Assembly (NCBI GenBank): GCA_009746045.1
Contig: RPFO01000451.1
Location: 1 to 64,000, forward strand
Origin: Mesostigma viride
Taxonomy: Eukaryota; Streptophyta; Mesostigmatophyceae; Mesostigmatales; Mesostigmataceae
DNA length: 64,000 bases
Reading direction: 5' to 3'
Shown here: one piece after another, positions 23,348 to 34,941 of the stretch
Layout: each line of letters opens with the position of its first letter
Numbering within the stretch: position 1 is the first letter of the stretch
Translations under genes and position numbers: made by a program
The notes under the pieces: generated by a model
The model's database searches: none
What the model was told of the DNA's origin: nothing
What the model saw: only the letters and a program-made list of their open reading frames with translations

Positions 23348-24654
23348 GGCGTGTGCATGGGCGTTGGGGGGGTCAGGGGGCTGGGGTTGGGTTTGGGTGG
23401 GTGGGTCATTGGTGCAATGTTTGGAGTTGGGGCTTGTGTGTGTGGGGGGGGGGGGGGCATGGGATTGCCATGCGCGTGCACGTGGGCGTCCGCGTGATCC
23501 TCTGTTCGTGTACATGTTCATGCATGTGCCATGACGGCACAATGCATGTCAGATTCGTGACTTTATCGTGTGTTCCCTAGTTGCAAGTATTACTGCTAAA
23601 ATTCATTGCAGCATTCCATTCCTTGCATAATGCTTGATTGCTTGCATCAGTTCATTCTATACTTCGATCATGACCTGAAGTGCTTAAGTATTACCAGACT
23701 CTCGCGCAGTGTCAGAATGTCCAATTTTTAGCACACATGCATGTTTGCACACCAAAGCCCTCATTCCCATGTTGATAAGGCTAAGTAGTAAAACATTTCT
23801 TTTTTGTGCGGTGATCCACGAAATGCAGCTGTGAATGGCTCTAGGAGGTCACCAATGGTGGCCAGACCTGTTATTGAGCATTGGGAGACGTTACAGGGGC
23901 ATCAATCACAGTTACATGTAGTTCAGATGTAGTTCAATTTAGTACATTATAGTATAAATGTAGTAGAAAATAGTACAACCTAGTATATTGTAGCATATAC
24001 TAGTTCAACTACCTCCAGATGAGATCCAGGGGCTATGGGGACACTTTTTATGCAAAACTGAACTTGAAACAAGCAAAAAACAAGAAACTTGGAAAAACTC
24101 AAAATGTACTTGTGCTGGAGTACATTCTTAACGGCTGGCAGGGTTTCCTGCTGTGCAGCACATTCGGGTGCAAGGGAGGACTGCATGGGTGCTGCGCTGA
24201 CCCCCCGTTGACTAAGGAGCCCAAGGGGGATTGTTTTTGCCCTGCCTGCCTTGTGCAGGATGCTTACAAGGGCTGATATAGTGACATTTTCTGTTTTAGC
24301 GGGCATTTTTTTTAAAACACGTCTGACGCAATAACTTGAGCTAGACTTGTCGGAATGACCTGGGACTTGGAACACTGCTGTCCCCCTGTTAGCCGGAATT
24401 TTTGTTGATTTTGTGGCCTTATCGGAAGTGTTTATGATATGTATATTCCCAATGTCCGGTAAAAAATGACCTGTTTTGCGGGAAAATTAATAACTGTTCA
24501 AGGTTTTGCCATTTCCATGATGTAAATAGCTCAGCAAGCTACAAACTCAGGGAACTATATGACCTTGATTTTTGGTAGCCAACAAATAAGTGCATTGGCT
24601 GGGGCATACTCAGCCCTAATTAGCGTCTTTTGCTATTTATAGCGCATTATTGGC
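23348..24654. other. Non-coding segment left of the nested retrotransposon
   Basis: Contains G13 at about 23443-23457, TAGTA/TAGTTCA-rich sequence at 23920-24010, and fragments shared with 15.5-15.7 kb (CTTGAGCTAGACTTGTCGG near 24337). An 85-codon frame at 24019-24276 has a CFCPACLVQDAYKG ending but no recognised domain. Confidence 0.4.
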
Positions 24655-24666
24655 GTATATATGGGG

Positions 24667-27600
24667 TCCCCCCGCGGCTGACCAACCGGTCGGCATCCTC
24701 TCGCGCGCCCAGATTGCCGCTCTCCCGGGTTGCTGGGAGGCCGGCTGGGACCCGCCCCCCCCTCATGTCCGGTCCCTTCTGGAGGGGGACGACCCCGAGT
24801 CGGGCTCCTGTGCCATCTGCCTTGAGCCCTTCCGGCCGGGGGATGGCTTGTGTCGCCTGCCCGCGTGCGGCCACACATTCCATCAAGCGTGCATCGCGCG
24901 CAGCTTGCTCCACTCCGTGCCGCGCTGCCCGTTGTGCCGGGCTGTTGTGCCGCCCCCTGGGACTGCGCTTCCTCTCGGCCCGCCCCCGGTCTCGCTGGGT
25001 CCCCTGCCGGGTCCCCACCGGGCCCCGGGGCCAGCTGCCTCCCCGACCCCTCGGCCTCCGCCCCCGGCCTCGTTGCCGGGGCCTGGGGTGGTCGCGGGCG
25101 CGCTGGCGAGTCCCCCTGGGAGGGGCGCCGGCGTTCTCGATCCCCCTCCGCTGGGGGTCTCCCCGGTGGGCACTGCCTCCTCCGTGGCCCCGGCGGGCCT
25201 GCCGGGCGCTGGTCGGGTCGTGGTGCGCGCGCCTGCCGGCCCGGCTGGGGAGACGCCGCAGGCCCCACGTCCTGCCTTTGCTGGCGCCGCTCCCCGCCAC
25301 TCAGCGCCCGCCGACGGCCTTCACCGGTGTGCCGTGCTGCTTCCCACGGGGTCCCCGTGTGCGGGTGTGTTCCACAACCGTAACCTCCTCTGCCAGCACC
25401 TTCGCGCTGTGCACCCCGATCTCGGCGCGGCGGATCTGCAGGCCATGAGCTGTTACCGGTGCCCGGAAGCTCACTGCCAGCGGGTGTACTCCATTCACGG
25501 GTGCGCTCAGCACGCGCGCGCCTGTGTTGCTCAACGGCCCCTCAACCGGCCAGCAGTCCCGGCCCCCTCCCCCCTCCCGCCTCGGCTCCCACCGGCTCCC
25601 AGCCCCCGCCGCCCGACTACTCGGCCAGTTGGCGTTGGCTTGACACGGTTCCCTGGGATGCATGCGCCATCAACCCGACGTCTACCCTGACCGACCTCCC
25701 CCACCGCGCGCGTAGCCTTTTCGCGCAATGTGCAATCGTTTCTCTCCGGCGCATGCACGCCGCTCCGGACGACCCGCTGGGCTTTAAACTGCACATGGTG
25801 ACCCCCCGCCTGCTCCTCACCCCTCTCGGGCGTGGTGTGCGCGGCCTCCAGGGTGCGGTTATTGCCCGTTGCCGACGCTTTCTGCAGGGGGACTGGGAGG
25901 GGCTGTTTGGCGTGCCGCCCCGCGCACGGCCCGGCTGTCGGGGGAGGTCAACTTCGAGCGGGTGGCCGCCGACGTCATCCGCCTCGTCCGCGAGGGGCAG
26001 CTCAGCCGGGCCATGACCCGCTTGGAAATGGCCAAGCTCGCCCCCGCCAATGCGGCTACCCTGGCGGCCTTGGAGGCTCTTCACCCTGCGGAGCCCGGAT
26101 TCCAGCTGCCCGTGCCGGACCCCCTGCCGGCCCCCCTCCGGCTGGACCGCGACTGCTTCCTGGAGGTGATGCGTGCGGTCCCGCGGGCTTCCTCTACCGG
26201 GCCGTCGGGCTGGCGCTACGAGCACTTGGAGGTCCTGGTGGGGCATGGGGGCGAGGACATTCTCTTTGACACCCTCATTGACCTGGCGGCTGGTCGCGTT
26301 CCTCCCGCTGCGCGCGAGTGGTTAGCGGGCGCTCGCCTCCTCGCTCTGCTCAAGGGTGTCTTGCCCCCCCCGAGGGCAAGGTGCGCCCGATCGCCTGCGG
26401 TGAGGTGCTCCGCAAGCTCGTGGGCAAAGTGATCTGCCGCCAAAAGGCGCCCGAGCTCCGTGCCTTTTTCTGCCCGCCCCTCGCAGCGGGTGAGACCTCG
26501 GTGGCGGCCCAGCTGGGGGTGACGACTCCAGGCGGGGCGGATATCCTCATCCATTCGGTGCAGGCCTACCTCGAGGCCCACCCCACCCACGCTGTCGTCA
26601 AGGTCGACTGCCACAACGCGTTCAACAGTCTGTCCCGCGCCAGCATGTTTGCGGCCGTCATGGAGTCCTTCGAGGACTTGTACGCTTGGACAGCGGTGTG
26701 CTACGGCCAGCCCGGCCAACTGGTTCACATCATGGAGGACGGCACTCGCGGCGGCCTGCTGTCGCGGTCGGGCACCCAGCAAGGGGACCCCCTGGGACCC
26801 CTGTACTTTGCCGCCCCCCTCCAGGGTTGCCTCCAAGCGGTCCATGCTGCCCACCCGGCGGTCGCTATTCAGGCCTACTTGGATGATATCTACCTTCTGG
26901 GCCCTGTGCCGGACACCACCGCGGCTCTGCTGGCACTGCAGACCGCGGTGGCCGACATCAACCTCCAGTTGACCCTTGCCAAGTGCGCGGTGTACTCGCC
27001 CCAAGGTGATTGCTCCGGCTTTCCGCCCCAGCTCTTGGGCCGGGACGAGCGCCTCCATGGGTTGGATGTCCTCGGCGTTCCGGTTGGCGACCCCGCGTTT
27101 GTCATCGATGCTCTGCGGGCCGCCCTCGAGGCACGCACTGAGGTACTGCCCTTGATTGCGCGCCTTCATGATTCGCAGACCAAGGGTCTGCTTCTGTGGT
27201 TTTGCGCTCACCCTCGCGTCGTTCACTGGCTCCGGGGCGCTCTTCCGTCTCAGGTCCGGCTGGCCGCCGAGGGCCACGACGAACGCATCCAGTCGGCCTT
27301 GGCGCAGCTGGTCCCGGGCCCCGACCTCCCGCCACATGCTATTCGCATTGCCTCCCTGCCTGCACGGATGGGTGGCTGCGGTCTGACTCGTGCCGCCCGG
27401 CTGGCCCCAGCAGCCTTTTTGGGCTCCGTCGCTCAGTCGTGGGCGGAAAGCTGCCGGCTCCTGCCCCTTTTGGCAACGGCAGCGCCTGACCTCCTGGACC
27501 CCAGCAGCCCTTTGCCCTTCGTCACTGCCATCCAGGAGGCCTATGCTGAGATCCAGCAGGCCTGTTCTCCCGTCCGTGCCGCTCAGGCGGTACAGCGCCA

Positions 27601-28527
27601 CCTCCCTCGCGGCACTCCCTCGGTCGCCTCCGTTCAATCTCCCGCCGCATTCCCTGCTCGCGTCATCGATAAACACCAGAAAACCTACGCGGGTATTCTG
27701 CACACGGCTGATTGGATTGCTCTTTTCGCGGACCTCAACGCCCAGGGACGTGCGTGGCTGTTCTCGCTTTCCTTGCGGAGTGTGGGCTCGGCGTACCTTC
27801 GTGCTCTTCCCATGGCCCCCCCATTCGCCTTGGCTCCCAGCCACTACTCGGTGGCGCTCCGGCACCAGCTATTTGCCCCGCAGCCTCTTGTTCCGGCCGG
27901 GCGGCCTTGTGGTAGCTGTGGGCAGCCGCTGGATCCCACGGGGACTCACTACCTTGCCTGCATGGGGGGCCAACAGAATCAGAATTGGTATTTGTATTTG
28001 CACACTGTCCTCCTGACGGTGGTGCTCGCCATGATTCGGTCGGTTTTCCCCCACGCGAACATCCGGTCCGAGGATGCGGATGGCGCTGCCTTCTATTCCC
28101 CCAACCACCGGCCTGACATCGTGGTGCTGGACTTTGAGGGGGTGGCCGGCATCTGCTTATTGACGTTTCGGTGGCGCGGCCCTTGGCTCTTAGCCACGTG
28201 GCTGGGGCCTCCCTCACGGCAGGTTACACGGCGGACCGGGCGGAGCGGGCCAAGCTCCTGGCCTACGGCGACGTCGGGCACCATCGTGTGGTGCCCTTTG
28301 TCCTGGAGGAGTTTGGGGCCATGGGGCCCCTGACCTCCGCCTTCTTCAAGGAGTGTTGCCGGCTCCGGGAGGACCGGCTGGACCTGGAGGGCCAGCGGGC
28401 CCCATGGTCGGCGCGGACCTGGACGTCATATTGGCGTCAGCGCCTGTCGGTGGCGCTGACTCGGGCCATGGCTGACATCATGCTCCGCCGTACGCGGGCT
28501 GATTTTGCGGTGCAGCAGGGCTATTAG
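24667..28527 (+). pseudogene. RING + zinc finger + RT + RLE polyprotein (frameshifted)
   Basis: In order: RING-H2 (CAICLEPF...CGHTFHQACIARS...CPLC) near 24811-24945; a zinc-finger-like region (CAVLLPTGSPC, CYRCPEAHCQ...HARAC); conserved linker (HRARSLFAQCAIVSL, GAVIARCRRFL); RT with SSTGPSGWRYEHL, SGTQQGDPLGP and YLDD; then C-x2-C-x9-H-x4-C (CGSCGQPLDPTGTHYLAC) and the endonuclease core NHRPDIVVLDFEG. Four frame changes near C/G-rich stretches around 25560, 25915, 26362 and 28140 split it. By family knowledge it would nick target DNA and reverse-transcribe its own RNA in place. It resembles copy 2 along its whole length but is clearly a different lineage. Confidence 0.85.
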
Positions 28528-28662
28528 GTTCCTCCCGTTAGGCGTTTCCATTGGTCTTATCGTAGTATAGAGCTTTGACATGGCTCTGTATATAGGTTTA
28601 TAGCTGGGCGTTTGCTTTGGTTTGAGTGATTTCACTCTGCTGTAAGTAATTATATTTTTAAT
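24667..28662 (+). mobile_element. RLE-type non-LTR retrotransposon, 5'-truncated copy 1
   Basis: GTATATATGGGG occurs at 24655-24666 and at 28663-28674, a 12-bp candidate target-site duplication. The coding homology starts immediately after the left copy, inside the polyprotein and downstream of where the PHD finger lies in copy 2. This is the 5' truncation expected of target-primed reverse transcription. The 3' UTR after the stop at 28527 is about 135 bp and ends AATTATATTTTTAAT. It is inserted in element B and is therefore younger than B's arrival or carried with it. Confidence 0.85.
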
Positions 28663-28674
28663 GTATATATGGGG

Positions 28675-28814
28675 GTAGTACCCCCAACAAGTGCATGGAC
28701 AACTCACTAGAGATGTTATTTAGTGCCCCCAATCATAATTCAGCATTGTGCAAATGAATTTCAAGTGATATTAGCATATGTAAGATTTTTTGGGTTTTGG
28801 GGTGCCACCTCCCC
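28675..28814. other. Right end of element B
   Basis: Short AT-leaning sequence between the retrotransposon and the terminus GGTGCCACCTCCCC. No gene. Confidence 0.6.
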
Positions 28815-29410
28815 TTAATGAGGAGGATTCAGGCTCCCATGGTGTCTCCATGGCTGGCCTACGTACATGGATGGCATTTATGTAATTAATGAGGAGGATT
28901 TAGGCTCCCATGGTGTCATCATGGCCCGTCTACGTACATGGTTGGCATTTATGTAATTAATGATGAGGATTCAGGCTCCCATGGTGTCATCATGGCCCGT
29001 CTACGTACATGGATGTCAAGGAATAGTAAATGATGAGGATTCAGGCTCCCATGGTGTCTCCATGGCCCGTCTACGTACATGAATGGCAAGTATGTAATTA
29101 ATGATGAGGATTCAGGCTCCCATGGTGTCATCATGGCTGGCCTACGTACATGAATGGCATTTATGTAATTAATGATGAGGATTCAGGCTCCCATGGGGTC
29201 ATCATGGCCCGTCTACGTACATGGATGGCATTTTTGTATATAATGATGAGGATTCAGGCTCCCATGGTGTCATCATGGCTTGTCTACGTACATGGATGGC
29301 ATTTATGTAATTAATGATGAGGATTCAGGCTCCCATGGTGTCTCCATGGCCCGTCTACGTACATGAATGGCAAGTATGTAATTAATGATGAGGATTCAGG
29401 CTCCCATGGT
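28815..29410. repeat. ~70-bp array, middle fragment
   Basis: About eight units in the AGGATTCAGGCTCCCATGG orientation, continuous in phase with 10273-11464 once element B is removed and with 45928 onward once element 1 is removed. Confidence 0.95.
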
Positions 29411-29932
29411 AGTTAATGCACTCGTGCAAATGGATGCGAACGTGTGTTGGATTATGCAATGGCTGGCATAATATCAACCCATGCAAGCTTGCCAAGCTGG
29501 ATTGCATGGGCACGTAGGTTAGGGTAACCTAGCTATCCTGTACTAGTGCTAACCAATGAGGTGCTGGCTCCGTCCAGCTAGATCTACTCCAGCTAGGACT
29601 GATACGATGCCCACAGGCAACGACTGCCTAACAGCACTACGTGGACGGTCCTGGACCTCCCCTAGGACCTCCGTACAGGACTAGCACTGCAACCACCTTG
29701 TGGTCTGCATCACAGCTCATAAACCCTACCACGTGAATACCCACGTGCGTGTGCACTACATATCTCAGTGCTAATATCTAGCACCCACGTGCCCATCATG
29801 GCACGTGCGGATCTAAATCCTAGTAGAGATATGTCCAGTGTACTACACTACCGTCCATGTCCGTATCCCACTTGGGAGACGGGGACAACGCCACGTGTAC
29901 TGATAGTCTAGGCCTGAAGCCCTAGAATAACT
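29411..29932 (-). repeat. Element 1 3' LTR
   Basis: 522 bp, nearly identical to 45406-45927. Ends are inverted (AGTTA...TAACT), not the usual TG...CA. A purine-rich tract adjoins it at 29933-29951 (minus-strand reading). Confidence 0.93.
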
Positions 29933-30306
29933 CCCATTATTACTTTTCTTTGGGGAGTGAGGGGAAGACTCTTCCCACAACCCACTCATATGCCAACCAC
30001 TACTGATAAGCAAGGTTCCCACAGGGACAACCAGGACACTGAAAGAGATGCATTTATAAAAGCGCCCATAGCTCCTCCGTGTTGGATACAACATCCCCAC
30101 TGGTTGGGTGCCTGTGTTAGGAAAACCATTGCCAGAAAAATATGACCACACGTTTTATTGACAAAGAACAAGCCATCAATAAAGGAGGACCCTTCTGACC
30201 TCAAGCTTTAATGACGCAAAGAGAGTCTTACGGGTGGGACACTTCAGACCCTGCCACCCCATGACCACCCTCCTATCTGGTGCTAATAGCCCTAGGCTGA
30301 GGCACT
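29933..30306 (-). other. Element 1 3' untranslated region
   Basis: Between the RNase H stop and the polypurine tract. No ORF of note. Confidence 0.6.
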
Positions 30307-30880
30307 TCACCCTCTGCCATTGTATGGGTTCATCAGCGTGTATAGGACTCTGTACTGAGGCCCTGCAGCCTGTGGCACTTTTGTGAGTGCGTCTGCTGCA
30401 TTGTCAGGGTCTCGGATGTGAGTCTTGGACTCCAGATAGGTACACTCCTGCTTGAGGACAATCCAGTCCAAATCGGTGTGCACAGCCAAGGGGTTGTCCA
30501 GGAAAGAGAGAAGGGATTGACTGTCAGTCAGCAGATGGGATTTGACACCAGCATAACTACCAGCCTGATGCTGCAACCACACCAGCAGATGGTTCAAGTA
30601 CCTGGCATGTAACACAGCAGATACCACAGCACGGCATTCAGCTACATTGCTGCTGACTGCCTTGCGCTTGTGGAGTCTGCTGAACCAGGAAACCAAAGAC
30701 TGCTTGCCAGTGGGGTTAGACAACATAAAGAGACCTGCCTCTCTGGCTTGTACCTTAGTGACTACCCGTGACTCCATGGAACTGTCCATCATGCATGTGA
30801 TGTGGATGGGTTGGAACAGATCCAAGCATGAAGAATAAGGGGAGGGCCATCATGTAACACCTGTTTAATAGCCCTAGACC
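30307..30880 (-). CDS. Element 1 RNase H domain
   Basis: Copia-type RNase H that would degrade RNA in the RNA:DNA hybrid. Acidic residues appear as CMMDSSME, AECRA, LLTDSQS and DNAADALTK. It is out of frame with the RT segment upstream by one slip near 30830-30880; in the sister element 2 the two are fused in one frame, so one polyprotein is expected. Ends at a stop at 30307. Confidence 0.88.
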
Positions 30881-32034
30881 CTACCTCCATGAGGACATCA
30901 TCATCCACTCTGCTGACCACGCCAGGTGAGGAGCACAAGTGGCACACAGCCAACCTAGCTTACCCCTAATAGTGGGACAGAGATCAGGAGTGATGTCAGA
31001 GGGAAGAACATCTTTGCAAGACATGACATACTCAGGGGATGCTTTGAGAGAACACACCCACTCCTTCTGCTCCTTAAACAGGTTCAGAATGATGCCACAG
31101 AACTTGACAGGATCTTTCCCCAGCTCCAGCTGCTTGCCTAATTCAAAGCTAGCAGACACTTGAGCAATGAAATCCTCCACAGCTGCCCTGGGACCAGTAA
31201 TGAGCTGATCATCCCCATGCCACACAAACATCATCATACCAGCAGGATGAGGGATGGTGAAGAAACAAGGGTCAATATCATCATACTGGGCCCCCAGCTT
31301 CAGGAAGACCTCTTGGGCAGACAGCCTGAAAATTTTAGGTGCTGACTGAAGCCCTTCTACCCCCAAGTTAGGCCTTAGATGAGGTTCCTTGATGTCCCCA
31401 GACCAGACTTTGGGAGTGTTTACCACATAGACTTGACCCCTCCACACCTTTTGGGCTATGTCAGGGTTGCCTTTAAGGAAGGCTCGTTTAATGTCAGTGG
31501 CTTTACACACGTAGTCCTTACCAGCATTCAGATGGTGAAGGAAAGTGGCCAACAGGACCTTAAGAGACGTCTGCTGAATACCAGGGGTATACAGTTCAGC
31601 CTCTGTTAGCTCAGTGGAGCCCCTGAACTCCGTGACACAAGGTCTGGCATGAAAAATGGGAGGTGTCCCATCTGCCTGGGGTTTATGCTTGCAGACAAAC
31701 TTCAGTCTGAGCTTTCTGGCCCCTTGTGGCAGTGCCTCAATCGGTGTTACAGGTGGTACCTGGGACTTGCTACGTGGATCAGGACAAACCCATTCCTCTC
31801 TAGCCCTGTTAAAGGCTTCCATCCATTTCAGAAAACCAATCTGCGTTTGACAGTCTTTGACCACATCATCATAGGACAAGGGAGACATGGACGCTATGTC
31901 CCATCTACCAAGCCCAAACGCAGAGGGGTGTAGCTTCTGAGAATGAATGAGGGAATCAACACAGGGTTCCTGACCTGGGAGGTATTTTATGTTGACAGCA
32001 TTGATGGCTGCTTCCAGGCCATCACTGATCTGTG
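30881..32034 (-). CDS. Element 1 reverse transcriptase domain
   Basis: RVT_2-type RT: RKLRLKFVCKHK, HARPCVTEFRG, ELYTPGIQQ, TDIKRAFLKG (first catalytic Asp), APKIFRLSAQEVFLKLGAQ, and the active-site box VWHGDDQLI. The usual Tyr of YxDD is replaced, giving HGDD as in element 2. An upstream linker (DGLEAAINAVNIKY, about 32010) is in this frame, and a one-base slip separates it from the protease segment. Confidence 0.9.
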
Positions 32035-32808
32035 TTAAAGGAATTTTAAATGGTCCAGGGTGACCTGCCCCACCCCAGTCACACTCAACCTCCCAGCTGA
32101 GATGACTACTCCAGGGTATGAGACAAATGGTTCCCCCAGCAGTGCATTCCCCTTGTAGCCCTCTACTACCTGGAAGGGAGTGGGCACACCCAGAATGGGA
32201 ATTAGCACTTGGCCTTTGACTGCCATTTTTGTTTTGCCTGAAAAATCTGACACTCTAGCCCAGGGCGAGCGTTGCAGACTTAGGCCAGATACAGCTTGTG
32301 CACTGATGATGCTCACCTGTGCCTGTGTGTCTACTGCCAGAATACTGGGATCCTGGTTAGATTCACCCACAGCATTGACTTGTGCTGCACCTGCTGCCAT
32401 TTGTGCCTTGGCAGTGTGTGCTCTATGTAGAGCTTTTAGAGCCTCAGCAAATTTATTCCTGGGGACAACAGGATCTGCTGCTTCGTGTGGCTGTTCCTGA
32501 GATGAGGGAGGAGCGACCTGCTGCTCATCCAGTGCACGTTCCTCCTGCCCAGTTGGACCAGTGGGCTGTGGTGGGGCTGCACCACTGAGGAACACAGGAG
32601 CGTCTATGGTTGTGTTGCTTGCATCAGCTATGTCCCTGGCCAGTTCACTGGGTGAGACCAACCCACCAGACTGAGGCTCTGAATCCATGTCCAAGAATTC
32701 TACCCCTGACACGTCTGCCAAAGGAGGGTAATAAAGCTTCAGTCTATGCTTGCCAACCATTCGCTCTCTGTGATGCTGAATAGTCACCGTGTCACCTGTT
32801 TCTGACAA
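32035..32808 (-). CDS. Element 1 aspartic protease-like domain, between IN and RT
   Basis: Contains ILAVDTQAQVSIIS, then WARVSDFSGKTKMAVKG, then GNALLGEPFVSYPG, matching the retropepsin layout of catalytic D-[ST]-x-A and a later hydrophobic hydrophobic-LG motif. The catalytic loop has Gln where Gly is usual (DTQA versus DTGA). A Pro/Gln/Ala-rich linker precedes it. It lies after integrase and before RT; classical Ty1/copia has protease before integrase. The same position in element 2 shows this is not a local rearrangement. A one-base slip near 32840 separates it from the integrase segment. Confidence 0.75.
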   Translation of the reverse strand: MSETGDTVTIQHHRERMVGKHRLKLYYPPLADVSGVEFLDMDSEPQSGGLVSPSELARDIADASNTTIDAPVFLSGAAPPQPTGPTGQEERALDEQQVAPPSSQEQPHEAADPVVPRNKFAEALKALHRAHTAKAQMAAGAAQVNAVGESNQDPSILAVDTQAQVSIISAQAVSGLSLQRSPWARVSDFSGKTKMAVKGQVLIPILGVPTPFQVVEGYKGNALLGEPFVSYPGVVISAGRLSVTGVGQVTLDHLKFL

Positions 32809-34418
32809 CCTGATGATTTCAGCTGGACCATGCCATCTACCAGAGTGGGCTTTGTTCCCTTCCCCTCCCTATAGTAGAGTACCTGATCCCCCACTTCAAA
32901 CACAGGCCTGGCATTACTTTTATCCTTTTTTGCCAGCAACTTGGCCAAGTGTTGCCTTTGCGTGTTGTAGTGGTCTAGTACCTCCTGAGAGTAGCTACCT
33001 GATTGCAGGCCAATTGATGTGATTTCACCAAAAGGAGAAGACATGAGGGGTTTGGTGTTCAGAGTTCTGCACACCTCAGCTGCCCACGCTGTCCTATCAG
33101 CATAGCTCCCAGACTCTGCTGTCCTGGACTCATTTTTCTTTATGAGGTCCCTGATAGCACGCATGGTACGTTCAATCATCCCCTGGCGTTCATGATCTTG
33201 AGCCCCAGCAATGTCTATCTTGGGCAGATCAGGATAATCTTGTATCCACGTGAACTGCTGATCCAGCATTAGTTTTTCCTGAGGATGATACCGTGCTAGT
33301 GCAATCAGCAGGGCTCTGTGCAGTTGTTCATTGGCCATGCCTGGCAAGGGTTCTATCACAACAAACCTAGACCAGGCATCTTTTAGGACCAAGTAATACA
33401 CCGTGTCCTTCACCAGGTGTATCACATCCCCTACTAGCTTTCCTCTAGCCAGTGGTGGGGTGGCCACATGCCATCTCTTGGGTTTAGGTGCATGCAGTTG
33501 GCACGCTTCACAGTGCTTCCTGACATGCCTGCACATCTGTTCCAGGTCACGGCCATCAATTTTATTGGCCAGCCTTTCTGCCACTGCCTCATGCCCCATT
33601 GCCTTGTGTAGCTGCTGGGCTAACCGGGCATAGGATATAACCTTATCTGCTGCTGCATCTAAGGAGGCTATAGTGGGATCTTGGGCCACCTGTGCTAACG
33701 TCATGTCATAAGCCAGGTCCCAATCCACGTCCTCACTGTCAGGCAATACAGAGCAAATAGAGGGTACACGGCCATTAAGAAACCAGGGTACAGGAGACTT
33801 ACAGTCATCCTGAGTGCTGGCTTGTTTGTTGGGGCGCCCCGTCGAGGCTCCCTTCCTGGGCTTGTTGCAGCGTCCCCCTGCAGGTAACGGGTGGCGGGGC
33901 TCCCAGCAACCTGGGCACACATCCACATCAGATCCAAGTTCGGGTTTGCCCTTCCAGCAATCATCCCTCTCATGCCCCTTGCATGAGCACCTGGTGCAGT
34001 ACAGGGTGGAGTCGTGAGGCTTACCTTTTTGACTAGGCCCCTGAGAGGGCCCTGCCTTACTGCCTGTATTCCCCTTTCCCCCCTTGTCTGATTTCCCCTG
34101 CTGCTTGGATGACCCCCCTGCCTTCTTACCATGCTGGGGACCTTTGAACACCGCCTTGACCTGAGCTACCACCTCCTTGATGAGCTTCTTCCTGCTAGGC
34201 CCTGCACCGTCCTGACTACCCCCCCCTTGGACTTTGTTAACCTTGGGTTCCTTGACAGTGGAGAAGGGTTCTAGGCTCTGCTGAATGAACAACATGGCCC
34301 CCCTAAAATCATCCCACTTGTCTTTAAGGCCAGCCAGCAGAACTGCGTTGGTGTTCTTGTCTAACTCGGCTTTGGTGAGCCACTGATGGATCAGGTACTT
34401 AGAGTTGAGCTTCTTCAA
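32784..34418 (-). CDS. Element 1 zinc knuckle and integrase
   Basis: About 544 codons. The start continues gag (KKLNSKYLIHQWLTKAELD). It is followed by a Lys/Gly-rich basic stretch, a CCHC knuckle (CTRCSCKGHERDDC), an HHCC zinc module (LHKAMGHEAV ... HVRKHCEAC), and a D,D,E core (VGDVIHLV, KLMLDQQ, GMIERTMRAI). A C-terminal beta-rich segment includes GDQVLYYREGKG. By family knowledge the integrase inserts the cDNA into chromosomes. No protease motif lies between knuckle and HHCC module, where copia normally has it. Confidence 0.88.
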   Translation of the reverse strand: MKKLNSKYLIHQWLTKAELDKNTNAVLLAGLKDKWDDFRGAMLFIQQSLEPFSTVKEPKVNKVQGGGSQDGAGPSRKKLIKEVVAQVKAVFKGPQHGKKAGGSSKQQGKSDKGGKGNTGSKAGPSQGPSQKGKPHDSTLYCTRCSCKGHERDDCWKGKPELGSDVDVCPGCWEPRHPLPAGGRCNKPRKGASTGRPNKQASTQDDCKSPVPWFLNGRVPSICSVLPDSEDVDWDLAYDMTLAQVAQDPTIASLDAAADKVISYARLAQQLHKAMGHEAVAERLANKIDGRDLEQMCRHVRKHCEACQLHAPKPKRWHVATPPLARGKLVGDVIHLVKDTVYYLVLKDAWSRFVVIEPLPGMANEQLHRALLIALARYHPQEKLMLDQQFTWIQDYPDLPKIDIAGAQDHERQGMIERTMRAIRDLIKKNESRTAESGSYADRTAWAAEVCRTLNTKPLMSSPFGEITSIGLQSGSYSQEVLDHYNTQRQHLAKLLAKKDKSNARPVFEVGDQVLYYREGKGTKPTLVDGMVQLKSSGCQKQVTR

Positions 34419-34431
34419 CTCTCGTCCCTGT

Positions 34432-34910
34432 CTATGTACAGGACATACTGTTTGTTGTCCGTACGTAGTCAGACTTGTTGACTTTGTATGAAGCCAACCA
34501 TGTGAACCCCTTGAGAGCCTGCAGGTGTTCCCCCTTGGTCAAGAGCCCTTTTAGGTCTGCTATGAATTCTGTGAAGATTTGCACCTCATCTGCCCCAGGC
34601 GTGCTTGCCCTCCTCTCATACATCTGCACCATTTGTTTTATGCTAGGTGCAGATTGGTGGATCGTGTTAGACACCCTAAGAGCAGGAAACCAATCACGGA
34701 TATTATCATGGGACCATGAGTGTTCTATCTTGAAAAGAAACTCAAGTGCATCCTCCTGCACAAACCCCTCAGCTAGACCTGGGAAGGTAATCCTATCTTC
34801 CCTACGGGATGCATCAAACCTGGGTCGCTGTGTTACAGCGACAGTCGCTTGTGGTTGAGGTTGCTGCTGCTGCTGCTGCTGCTGCGGTTGCTGTTGCTGT
34901 TGCTGCCGCG

Positions 34911-34941
<31 letters not shown>

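Larger units (their letters stand above)
11469..28814. mobile_element. Element B: 17.3-kb TTAA-flanked transposon
   Basis: The left end reads GTAATTAA|GGGGACGTGGCGCGCC and the right end GGTGCCACCTCCCC|TTAA. The termini are inverted (GGGGA[C/G]GTGGC) and flanked by TTAA at 11465-11468 and 28815-28818. Joining the flanks gives GTAATTAATGAGGAGGATTC, exactly the consensus of the array it interrupts, so the boundaries are firm. TTAA duplications are known for piggyBac, Kolobok and Sola2. No intact transposase is visible; the interior holds a degenerate minus-strand gene, satellites, microsatellites, a foldback and a nested RLE retrotransposon. The first ~130 bp (and, more weakly, several hundred bp) match the left arm of element A. 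Confidence 0.85.

Noticed and set aside
21748-23542. Long ORFs with GVGVG, WAWAWA, TPTPTP and HAHAHA translations
   Set aside because: They come from GGGCGT and GGGGGC hexamers, which are stop-free in several frames on both strands. No coding evidence.
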